NCBI RefSeq assembly: GCF_004114695.1
Contig: NZ_CP035310.1
Span: forward strand, 1,533,501 to 1,597,500
Reading direction: 5' to 3'
DNA length: 64,000 nt
Source: Erythrobacter sp. HKB08
GTDB lineage: Bacteria > Pseudomonadota > Alphaproteobacteria > Sphingomonadales > Sphingomonadaceae
The translations under genes were made by a program, and so were the position numbers. This document shows, one piece after another, positions 1 through 6,672 of the stretch (positions are counted from its first letter, which is position 1; each line of letters opens with the position of its first letter). A model generated the notes under the pieces. It had not been told where the DNA came from, searched no databases, and saw nothing but the letters and a program-made list of their open reading frames with translations.

Positions 1-1
1 T

Positions 2-1312
2 TCGGCCGGTTTCTCTTCGCTCGAGAGCTTCATCCTCGCCGGCTCGATCCGCCAGCGCAACTTCCGCGGTCGTGGCCAGACGATCGGCGCGAGCGTGAAC
101 TATTCGCGCTACTCGCGTTCGGCTCGCATCAGCTTCACCGAACCCTATGTGTTCGACCGCAACATCTCGGCCGGCATCGATATCTACCGCCAGGATTTCA
201 ACGCGCCGAACTTCCGCAACCGCAACCGCTCGACCTACGAGCAGGCGCAGACCGGTGCCTCGCTGCGCGTCGGCGTGCCGCTGAGCGAGTACATGTCGCT
301 GCTCGGCAGCTACACCTTCAACCACGACGACGTCTCGCTCGACGAATCGCAGTATTTCGGCGATTTCGACGGCGACGGCATCCGGACCTGCGAACCGCTG
401 CTCGCCGGCCGCTTCCTGTGCGAAGCGATCGGTACCCGCACCAGCTCGATCCTGGGTGCGACGCTGGCGTTCGACAACACCGACAGCCGGTTCCGTCCGA
501 CGCGCGGCATGTCCGTCTCGCTCACCACGGAATTCTCCGGCCTCGGCGGTTCGGTGAAATACGTCCGCAACCGTGCCCGTCTGGCGCGCTACTGGAACGT
601 GATGGACAACTTCATCTTCTCGGTGAAGGCCGAGGGCGGGGTGATCAACGGCCTGTCCGATCGCGGACCGGGTCTCGACGACGTCCAGCTGACCGACCGT
701 TTCTTCCTCGGCGAGCCGCAGATCCGCGGCTTCGACATCCGCGGCGTCGGTCCGCGCGTCCTGCGCCAGCCGATCATCGCCGATCCGGACAGTGCCGATC
801 CGAACAATCCCGATCCGCTGATCCTCACCGCGCGTGACCAGATCTCCGACGACGCGATTGGCGGCAACGCCTATTACCTCGGCCGTGCGGAGCTCGAAAT
901 CCCGCTCGGATCGGGCGCTTCGGAACTCGGCCTTCGCCCGTCGGTCTTCCTCGACGTAGGCGCACTGTGGAACGTCAAGACGCCGACGCTGCAGCAGAGC
1001 CCGTTCCCCAACGGTCTTTCGTACCAGCTTCGCGACCTCGACGGCAATCCGCTCTTCGTCGGTGAAGACGGTGCACCGACGACCGATACGGTCGACTCGA
1101 ACAATCAGCCGCTTTCGCCGCTCAACCAGACCATCGCACCTTTCCGGGAAATCTTTCTCGGCGACACCCCTTCGCCGCGCATTTCGGTCGGCATCGGGGT
1201 CAACTGGAACTCGCCATTCGGGCCGTTCCGTATCGACTTCGCCCAGATCCTGAAGAAGGTCGAGGGCGACGATACCAAGACCTTCTCCTTCAACGTAGGT
1301 ACCCAATTCTGA
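2..1312 (+). CDS. bamA: Outer membrane protein assembly factor BamA, C-terminal part
   Basis: BamA is the Omp85-family barrel that folds and inserts outer membrane proteins. The 5' end is cut off by the window edge; the frame is open from base 2. What remains is the surface-array/Omp85 barrel. It opens with the typical GFSSLESFILAGSIRQRNFRG stretch, carries the conserved IRGF motif (in QIRGFDIRGVGPR) on the loop that folds into the barrel, and ends in an aromatic last strand (FSFNVGTQF) typical of outer membrane barrels. The POTRA domains would lie upstream. The stop TGA shares one base with the ATG of the next gene (TGATG), so the Skp-like chaperone is translationally coupled. The bamA-skp-fabZ order is the usual alphaproteobacterial envelope operon. 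An internal GTG at 95 is not a credible start because the barrel homology begins before it. Confidence 0.93.
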   Translation, partial: SAGFSSLESFILAGSIRQRNFRGRGQTIGASVNYSRYSRSARISFTEPYVFDRNISAGIDIYRQDFNAPNFRNRNRSTYEQAQTGASLRVGVPLSEYMSLLGSYTFNHDDVSLDESQYFGDFDGDGIRTCEPLLAGRFLCEAIGTRTSSILGATLAFDNTDSRFRPTRGMSVSLTTEFSGLGGSVKYVRNRARLARYWNVMDNFIFSVKAEGGVINGLSDRGPGLDDVQLTDRFFLGEPQIRGFDIRGVGPRVLRQPIIADPDSADPNNPDPLILTARDQISDDAIGGNAYYLGRAELEIPLGSGASELGLRPSVFLDVGALWNVKTPTLQQSPFPNGLSYQLRDLDGNPLFVGEDGAPTTDTVDSNNQPLSPLNQTIAPFREIFLGDTPSPRISVGIGVNWNSPFGPFRIDFAQILKKVEGDDTKTFSFNVGTQF

Positions 1313-1998
1313 TGATTACCAACTTCAAGCCGGCCCTTGCCGGTATCGCCCTTGCCATGTCGGCAGCCACCGTCGCGGCACCTGCTGCAGCGCAGGTCAA
1401 CGGCATCGCCACTGCCAGCCCGGAAGCCGTCCTCGTGCAGGCCGACGCGCTGCGCACCGGCTACCAGGCGATCAGCACCGCCTACGCCACCCAGCGCCAG
1501 CAGATCGCCACGCTTCGCCAGGAGATCAACAATCTCCAGGCCAGCCTCGACACCAATGGCGACCGCGAAGTGAACCAGGCCGAGTGGGACGCGAACCCGA
1601 CCGTGACCGCGCAGCTCGAAGCCAAGCAGCAGCAGGCTGCGCAGCTTCTCGCTCCGATCGCCCTTGCCGAATACTACGTCGTTGAGCAGCTGCTCGCGAA
1701 CCTCGGCCCGGCGCAGAACCAGGTGGTCACTGCCAACAACATCCAGATCATGCTCGATCCCTCGGCATTCCAGTACGCTGCCGAAGGTGTCGACGTGACC
1801 GGCAAGATCCTCGCCGCGCTGAACGCCAGCACCCCGGCCGTCGCTTCGACGCCGCCGCAGGACTACCAGCCGCGCCGCGAAACCGTTGCCATGCACGGCG
1901 CGATCCAGCAGATCATGGTCGGTGCCGCCCAGCGCGCTGCCATCCAGCAGGCTCAGCAGCAGCAGCAGGCACAGACCGCGCAGGAACCGGGTCGCTAA
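1312..1998 (+). CDS. Skp/OmpH-family periplasmic chaperone with an EF-hand-like insert
   Basis: Skp/OmpH proteins are periplasmic trimers that hold unfolded outer membrane proteins for BamA. The 228-residue product has a signal peptide (about residues 1-27, ending APAAA-Q), an N-terminal beta piece (VNGIATASPEAVLVQ), and a long Gln/Ala-rich helical region typical of the tentacles. Residues 80-91 (DTNGDREVNQAE) match the 12-residue EF-hand loop spacing, with acidic or amide side chains at positions 1, 3, 5, 7 and 9 and Glu at 12; classical Skp has no such loop. The C-terminus is a low-complexity Gln-rich tail. The position directly after bamA, with overlapping TGATG, supports the assignment. 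The family is clear; calcium binding is inference only. Confidence 0.85.
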   Translation: MITNFKPALAGIALAMSAATVAAPAAAQVNGIATASPEAVLVQADALRTGYQAISTAYATQRQQIATLRQEINNLQASLDTNGDREVNQAEWDANPTVTAQLEAKQQQAAQLLAPIALAEYYVVEQLLANLGPAQNQVVTANNIQIMLDPSAFQYAAEGVDVTGKILAALNASTPAVASTPPQDYQPRRETVAMHGAIQQIMVGAAQRAAIQQAQQQQQAQTAQEPGR

Positions 1999-2024
1999 TC
2001 AACCGGAAATAACGGGGGCAGGGC

Positions 2025-2492
2025 ATGAGCGACGAAAAACCCGCAACCGCCTACGACATCCACAGGATCCTCAAGGCTCTTCCGCATCGCTACCCGCTTC
2101 TGCTGGTCGATCGCGTGAAGAGCCTCGAGCTCGGCGAACGCATCCACGCGGTAAAAGCCGTGACGATGAACGAGGAGTTCTTCCAGGGGCACTTCCCCGG
2201 GGCTCCGATCATGCCGGGCGTCCTGCAGATCGAGGCGATGGCGCAGGCTGCAGCGATTCTCGGGATCGAGACGCTGGAGCTGGCCGGGACCGGCAAGCTG
2301 GTTTTCTTCATGGGGATCGAGAACGCCAAGTTCCGTTCGCCCGTGACGCCGGGCTGCCTGCTCGATCTCGAAGTCGAGTTCGTGCAGAAGCGCAGCCGGG
2401 TGTACAAGTTCAAGGGCAAGGCGAGCGTCGAGGGCAAGACGACCTGCGAGGTCGAATTCACCGCGATGATCGCCGATCCGCCCAAGGACTAG
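2025..2492 (+). CDS. fabZ: 3-hydroxyacyl-ACP dehydratase FabZ
   Basis: FabZ removes water from 3-hydroxyacyl-ACP in fatty acid elongation, in the cytosol. The 155-residue length is normal. The hot-dog fold signatures are present: [11 protein letters not shown] near residue 21, then [20 protein letters not shown] with catalytic His56 and Glu70. A purine-rich GGGGGCAGGGC lies just before the ATG. It follows the skp-like gene by 26 bases, the usual coupling of outer membrane biogenesis with the shared 3-hydroxyacyl-ACP pool. lpxD and lpxA, often found next to fabZ in other bacteria, are not here. Confidence 0.96.
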   Translation: MSDEKPATAYDIHRILKALPHRYPLLLVDRVKSLELGERIHAVKAVTMNEEFFQGHFPGAPIMPGVLQIEAMAQAAAILGIETLELAGTGKLVFFMGIENAKFRSPVTPGCLLDLEVEFVQKRSRVYKFKGKASVEGKTTCEVEFTAMIADPPKD

Positions 2493-2591
2493 ACAGGGCT
2501 TGCCATTTCGGGCGCGCGCGACTAAACGCGCGCCTTTCCCACAGACAGCTGGAACGGTCGGAACCGCTCCGAAGCTAGAAGGACGAATATC

Positions 2592-2819
2592 ATGAAGGCC
2601 GAAGGTCATCCCGATTACCACACCATCACGGTCAAGATGACCGATGGTACCGAATTCCAGACGCGCTCCACCTGGGGCAGCGAAGGCGACACGCTGACGC
2701 TCGAAATCGACCCGACCAGCCACCCAGCATGGACCGGCGGTAAGCAGCAGCTTCAGGAAGGTGGCCGTGTGGCTGCGTTCAACAAGCGCTTCGGCGGCCT
2801 GTCGCTCAAGAAGGGCTAA
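2592..2819 (+). CDS. rpmE: 50S ribosomal protein L31, zinc-free form
   Basis: L31 sits on the central protuberance of the large subunit and bridges to the small subunit. The 75-residue product begins [19 protein letters not shown] and carries THPAWTGG-like and FNKRFGGL blocks typical of alphaproteobacterial L31. It has no cysteine at all, so it is the C-minus type that does not bind zinc; such forms do not act as a zinc store. The ATG follows AAGGACG at normal spacing. A hairpin with a pyrimidine-rich tail follows about 20 bases after the stop. Confidence 0.95.
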   Translation: MKAEGHPDYHTITVKMTDGTEFQTRSTWGSEGDTLTLEIDPTSHPAWTGGKQQLQEGGRVAAFNKRFGGLSLKKG

Positions 2820-2842
2820 GCCCCTCTACCAGACGGTTTTGC

Positions 2843-2876
2843 AAAGGGCGGTCCCGCGGGGCTGCCCTTTCTCTTT
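2843..2876 (+). terminator. Probable intrinsic terminator after rpmE
   Basis: AAAGGGC at 2843-2849 pairs with GCCCTTT at 2864-2870, with a GC-rich interior, and is followed by CTCTTT. It lies between the convergent rpmE and dksA-like genes and, through its AAAGGGC arm, could serve both directions. Confidence 0.65.
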
Positions 2877-2895
2877 GTGCGGTTTTGCTACGGTC

Positions 2896-3213
2896 TTAGT
2901 CGGCGTGCTTGATGCAGCGCGTCGCGATCGGGCGGGCCTGCAGGCGCGCCATGGCGATATCCTCGCCGCATACCGAGCAGGTGCCGTAGGTGCCGTTCTT
3001 GATCCGGTAGAGCGCTTCGCGGATTTGGCGGATTTCCTGCCGCAGCACGGCATCGACGCCTTCGAGCGCCTCGTCGTCGGCGAGGTCGATCGCCTGGTCG
3101 CTGAAGTCTGCCTCGAGCGGTCCGCGCAAATCGTCCTCGATCTCCTCCGCCCGTTCGACCAGTTCGGCCAGCCGCTTGCGCAGCTGGTCTTCGAGTTCAC
3201 TGTAATCGGCCAT
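2896..3213 (-). CDS. DksA/TraR-family zinc-finger protein
   Basis: Small DksA/TraR proteins bind the RNA polymerase secondary channel or act as zinc-finger regulators. The 105-residue product starts MADYSELEDQL, is mostly coiled helix over residues 1-75, and ends in a zinc finger. Cys79 and Cys82 (TCSVCGEDI) pair with Cys100 and His103 (RCIKH), so the fourth ligand is His rather than Cys. The start at 3213 was chosen because GGGGTGAGG directly precedes it and because a longer start would run into the preceding gene, whose stop is 2 bases upstream. That spacing implies co-transcription with the oxygenase gene. It lacks the acidic DxxDxA tip of true DksA, so ppGpp-type action on polymerase is uncertain. 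Confidence 0.85.
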   Translation of the reverse strand: MADYSELEDQLRKRLAELVERAEEIEDDLRGPLEADFSDQAIDLADDEALEGVDAVLRQEIRQIREALYRIKNGTYGTCSVCGEDIAMARLQARPIATRCIKHAD

Positions 3214-3215
3214 CC

Positions 3216-3866
3216 TCACCCCCACGGTTTCTCGCGATACCACTTGGTTATCACATATTTGACGCCTTTGCGCACCTTCATGCCATGGTGCAGCGTGCTG
3301 ACGTTACCACTGCCGTCCGGCTTGCGATTGTTCCAGCACAAGAGCTTGCCGATTTCCGGCTGGAAGCTCTTCTTGACGACCTTGAAACGGGTGGCGCCTC
3401 CGGCCTCCACCTCGTTGAGATATATCATGAAAGTCCAGGTCCGCTGGCCCGAGACGGAGCAGTATTTCTCCCAGTCCTGGCCATTGGGATTGAACCAGTC
3501 GTGATGCGCCTTGAATTCCTGTCCCACGTCGTAGCGCTGGCCTTGCACCTGCTCGCCATAGGCGGGGTCGATGCCGCTCAGTTCCTCGAGCTTGGCTTCG
3601 AGCAGCCGGACGGCCGGTTCGCCTGCATCGAGGTCGCAGGTTTCGCTCGTGCGGAAATAGGCATCGCCGTTGAAGTCCGCGAGCGTGGAGGGGCGGCGGT
3701 TCGCCTCGATCAGCGCGACAAGGTCGGCACAGTGCTCGGGATCGAGGAATTCGCGCCGCTGGAAAAGCTCGAGCTTTCCGAATGGCAGGCGCTGTACGCC
3801 GCCGTAGCGGGCAAGCGTTTCGGCAGAAGATTCGCCGGGTGATGCCATGTCCCAAGTGGTACGCAT
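3216..3866 (-). CDS. 2-oxoglutarate/Fe(II) oxygenase, prolyl-4-hydroxylase type
   Basis: This family hydroxylates side chains of proteins or small molecules using Fe(II), O2 and 2-oxoglutarate. The chosen 216-residue form has the double-stranded beta-helix iron site His121-x-Asp123 (in FKAHHDWFN), the distal His193 (TLHHGMKV) and the 2-oxoglutarate-binding Lys203 (GVKYVITKW). The middle segment RTWTFMIYLNEVEAGGATRF is characteristic of bacterial P4H-like proteins. The start at 3866 is preferred over ATG at 3848 or an upstream codon at 3905 because AAGGG lies 7 bases before it. The substrate cannot be read from the sequence. The downstream DksA-like gene is almost contiguous. Confidence 0.88.
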   Translation of the reverse strand: MRTTWDMASPGESSAETLARYGGVQRLPFGKLELFQRREFLDPEHCADLVALIEANRRPSTLADFNGDAYFRTSETCDLDAGEPAVRLLEAKLEELSGIDPAYGEQVQGQRYDVGQEFKAHHDWFNPNGQDWEKYCSVSGQRTWTFMIYLNEVEAGGATRFKVVKKSFQPEIGKLLCWNNRKPDGSGNVSTLHHGMKVRKGVKYVITKWYREKPWG

Positions 3867-3981
3867 CCGGCGCCCTTGTGCAAGCCGGGAAAGATTATTG
3901 CGCACGATGGCTTGCGGCGAAGTTTTCGCTTCCCAAATGGCAATCGTTGTGCAACAGGCTCGCGCCGCTGCGATTGGCGGG

Positions 3982-4009
3982 TTGACCCCAGTTCTGCAGC
4001 GCGTATCAG
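3982..4009 (+). promoter_or_regulatory. Probable sigma-70 promoter of tRNA-His
   Basis: TTGACC at 3982-3987 and TATCAG at 4004-4009 are separated by 16 bases and end 44 bases before the tRNA. No gene lies between. The match is reasonable but read by eye only. Confidence 0.5.
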
Positions 4010-4053
4010 CCCCGCTTCACGGCAGCCCGCTTGGCGCGGGTTCAAGGGCTTGT

Positions 4054-4131
4054 GGCGATCGTAGCTCAGTTGGTTAGAGCGCCGGTTTGTGGTACCGGAG
4101 GTCGGGGGTTCGAGACCCCTCGATCGCCCCA
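4054..4131 (+). tRNA. tRNA-His (GTG)
   Basis: A complete cloverleaf is visible. The acceptor stem is GCGATCG against CGATCGC, with an extra 5' G (G-1 at 4054) opposite C73 at 4128 and an encoded CCA at 4129-4131. The anticodon stem CCGGT/ACCGG encloses TTGTGGT, giving anticodon GTG at 4089-4091. The T arm is CGGGG-GTTCGAGA-CCCCT-like. The genomically encoded G-1:C73 pair is the classic histidine identity element. Confidence 0.97.
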
Positions 4132-4176
4132 TTCCTCCCTTGTTGTCGCAGCAGGCGCGCAAAGCGGGGCACTCAA

Positions 4177-5241
4177 ATGACGGCATTCTGGACCGAAGCT
4201 GATTTCGACGATCACGAGCTCGTGCAACTGGTGCGCGATGCGAAATCGGGCCTTACCGCCATTATCGCGATCCATTCCAGCCACCTCGGCCCGGGCGCCG
4301 GTGGCACGCGTTTCTGGCACTATGCGGAGCCGAAAGACGCGATGCGCGATGCGCTGCGCCTCAGCCGCGGCATGAGCTACAAGAACGCGATGGCAGGCCT
4401 GCCGATGGGCGGCGGCAAGGCCGTCATCCTCGCCGACGAAAAGCGCACCAAGACGCAGGAAATGCTCGCCGCCTTCGGTGACGCGGTCCAGGCGCTGGGC
4501 GGGAAATACGTCACCGCAGAAGACGTCGGCATCAGCGAAGCGGACATGGTTGCCGTCTCGCAGCATACCGAATTCGTATCCGGCCTGCCGGTCGAGGGCG
4601 AGGACGCCGCCGGCGGCGATCCTGGCCCGTTCACCGCAATGGGCATCTATCACGGTATCAAGGCCGCCGTGCGCCACAAGCTCGGCAAGGACAGCGTGAA
4701 GGGCGTCCATGTCGCGATCCAGGGCACGGGCAGTGTCGGCGGCGGTGTCGCCCGCCTGCTCGCCAAGGACGGCGCGAAGCTGACGCTGGCCGACATGCAC
4801 CACGACCGCGCCAGCGCGCTGGCCGACGAACTGGGCGGCGAAGCGGTCGCGGCCGATGCGATCATGAGCGTCGCCTGCGACGTGTTCAGCCCCAATGCGC
4901 TCGGCGCGATCCTCGACGATGAAGGTATCGCCCGGCTCGAGGCACCGATTGTTGCGGGCGGTGCGAACAACCAGCTCGCCCGCGCGCATCACGGTGCGCA
5001 GCTGGCAGAGCGCGGCATCCTCTACGCGCCCGATTACGTCATCAATGCAGGCGGCATCATCAGCGTGACGATGGAATATCTGTGCCGCCGCCATGGCGAT
5101 CCGTGCGATATCAACGAAGTGCGCAAGCGCCTCGCCCAGATCCCCGAGCGGCTCGAGACGATCTGGCAGAAAAGCGACGAGACCGGCGTCTCGCCCGATG
5201 TCGTCGCCGACCGCATGGCACAGAAGCTCATCGGTCGCTGA
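4177..5241 (+). CDS. Leucine/Glu/Phe/Val dehydrogenase family protein
   Basis: These enzymes interconvert branched or other amino acids and their 2-oxo acids with NAD, releasing ammonium. The 354-residue protein has the active-site segment MSYKNAMAGLPMGGGKAVI with Lys69 and Lys81 at the positions of the two catalytic lysines of leucine dehydrogenase. It also has the Rossmann loop GTGSVGGGVARLL and the NAGG motif (INAGGIISV). The length fits leucine or valine dehydrogenase rather than the longer glutamate enzymes. The ATG at 4177 was chosen because the frame upstream runs through tRNA-His. It appears to be a single-gene unit, with 104 bases to ccmC. Exact amino acid preference is not decidable here. 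Confidence 0.9.
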   Translation: MTAFWTEADFDDHELVQLVRDAKSGLTAIIAIHSSHLGPGAGGTRFWHYAEPKDAMRDALRLSRGMSYKNAMAGLPMGGGKAVILADEKRTKTQEMLAAFGDAVQALGGKYVTAEDVGISEADMVAVSQHTEFVSGLPVEGEDAAGGDPGPFTAMGIYHGIKAAVRHKLGKDSVKGVHVAIQGTGSVGGGVARLLAKDGAKLTLADMHHDRASALADELGGEAVAADAIMSVACDVFSPNALGAILDDEGIARLEAPIVAGGANNQLARAHHGAQLAERGILYAPDYVINAGGIISVTMEYLCRRHGDPCDINEVRKRLAQIPERLETIWQKSDETGVSPDVVADRMAQKLIGR

Positions 5242-5345
5242 CGACCGGCATAGCGGCTCGGATTTTCGACAGGGGCGAACACGCGGTGCAGCAATCGCAC
5301 TTGCCCCGCGCCAGCCGTTTTGCCAAAGCTTAGGCGGACGGACAC

Positions 5346-6074
5346 ATGCACGGTTTCGCCAATCCCAAGCGCTTTCTGGGCCTCGCCCGATGGCTGACGC
5401 CGCTGCTTCTAGGCAGCGGCCTTTTGCTGTCGGCAATCGCGCTCGCCTGGGGTGTCTTCAACGTCCCCCCGGACCGCCTGATGGGCGACACGGTCCGCAT
5501 CCTCTTCATCCACGTTCCCTCGGCATGGCTGGGGATGGGCGGCTGGACCGCAATCGCCATTTCGAGCGCGGTTTTCCTCATCTGGCGCCATCCGCTGGCA
5601 AGCCTCGCCGCACGCGCGGCTGCGCTGCCCGGTGCGGTATTCACCGCGGTCTGCCTTGCGACCGGCTCGATCTGGGGGCGCCCGACCTGGGGCACCTGGT
5701 GGGTGTGGGACGGGCGGCTGACTTCGATGCTTGTCCTGCTGTTCCTCTATTTCGGCTACATGGCGCTGTCGCAGTCGGTCGCGCGCGAGAACGCATCGAG
5801 CCGTATCCCCGCGATCTTCGGCCTCGTTGGCGCGATCAATATCCCGATCATCAACCGCTCGGTCGTGTGGTGGAATTCGCTCCACCAGCCGCCGAGCATC
5901 ACCATGGGCAAGAGCGCGATCGACGGGGTCTTCCTCGCGCCGCTGCTGCTCGCGGTTGTCGGCTTCTCGCTATTGTTCGGCGGCATCGTGCTGGCCCGCA
6001 TGCGCGCGCTGCTTGCCGATACGCAGGCCGAGGCGCGCCTGCGCCGCAAGGCGATGGGAGAAGCCCTTGCGTGA
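5346..6074 (+). CDS. ccmC: Heme exporter/handling protein CcmC
   Basis: CcmC is an inner-membrane protein of System I cytochrome c maturation that loads heme onto CcmE. The 242-residue product has six hydrophobic segments and the periplasmic tryptophan-rich WWD domain WGTWWVWDGRLTS, with flanking histidines (FIHVPSAW and SLHQP) expected to ligate heme. It heads a run of overlapping ccm genes. ccmA and ccmB, which encode the ABC part that releases holo-CcmE, are not upstream as they are in E. coli and must lie elsewhere. Confidence 0.95.
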   Translation: MHGFANPKRFLGLARWLTPLLLGSGLLLSAIALAWGVFNVPPDRLMGDTVRILFIHVPSAWLGMGGWTAIAISSAVFLIWRHPLASLAARAAALPGAVFTAVCLATGSIWGRPTWGTWWVWDGRLTSMLVLLFLYFGYMALSQSVARENASSRIPAIFGLVGAINIPIINRSVVWWNSLHQPPSITMGKSAIDGVFLAPLLLAVVGFSLLFGGIVLARMRALLADTQAEARLRRKAMGEALA

Positions 6075-6207
6075 GAACCTCGACCAGATGGACTTCGTGG
6101 TCGCGGCCTATGCCGTGGGCCTCGTCGCGATCCTTGCGCTCGTCATATGGGCATGGTTCGACATGCGCCGGGCGGAAAAACGCCGCGACGATGCGAAACG
6201 GAAATAG
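6067..6207 (+). CDS. ccmD: Heme exporter protein CcmD
   Basis: CcmD is a tiny single-span membrane protein that stabilises the CcmC-CcmE-CcmAB complex. The frame after ccmC encodes 46 residues starting MRENLDQMDFVVAAYAVG, with one transmembrane helix (about residues 9-30) and a basic tail FDMRRAEKRRDDAKRK, exactly the family pattern. I prefer the TTG start at 6067, because GGGAG lies about 7 bases before it and it overlaps the end of ccmC. An ATG at 6088 would give 39 residues and remains possible. ccmE begins 6 bases downstream. Confidence 0.85.
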   Translation: MRENLDQMDFVVAAYAVGLVAILALVIWAWFDMRRAEKRRDDAKRK

Positions 6208-6213
6208 AGTTTC

Positions 6214-6672
6214 ATGAAAGCCAAGCACCAACGCCTCGTCCTCATCGTCATCGCGCTTGTCGCGCTGATCGGTGCCGGGCTGCTCGCGGCCTATGCGCTG
6301 CGCAACCAGGCGAGCTATTTCTACGTGCCGAGCCAGATGGCCGAGAATCCGCCCGCGGTCGGTCAGGCCGTGCGTCTCGGCGGCATGGTGCAGGAAGGCT
6401 CGCTCAAGACGCTCGAAGACGGGATCACGGTGTCTTTCGTCGTCGGTGACGGCGATGCGACCGTGCCGGTGCGTTTTGCCGGCATCCTGCCCGATCTCTT
6501 CGTCGAAGGTTCGGGCGTCGTCGCCGAGGGCAGCCTCGGGGCCGACGGCACTTTCGTCGCCGACAACCTCCTCGCCAAGCATGACGAGAATTACGTCCCG
6601 CGCGAACTGCAGGAAATGAGCGAGCATCAGGCGCGCGAAGTCGTCGCCGAGACGGAGGAATCCGCACGGTGA
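6214..6672 (+). CDS. ccmE: Cytochrome c maturation heme chaperone CcmE
   Basis: CcmE carries heme covalently from CcmC to CcmF in the periplasm. The 152-residue protein has an N-terminal signal anchor (about residues 8-30) followed by the OB-fold. The heme-binding motif LLAKHDENYVP supplies His123 for the covalent bond and Tyr127 as axial ligand. The length and the adjacent ccmD and ccmF genes are standard. The stop overlaps the GTG start of ccmF by three bases. Confidence 0.96.
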   Translation: MKAKHQRLVLIVIALVALIGAGLLAAYALRNQASYFYVPSQMAENPPAVGQAVRLGGMVQEGSLKTLEDGITVSFVVGDGDATVPVRFAGILPDLFVEGSGVVAEGSLGADGTFVADNLLAKHDENYVPRELQEMSEHQAREVVAETEESAR

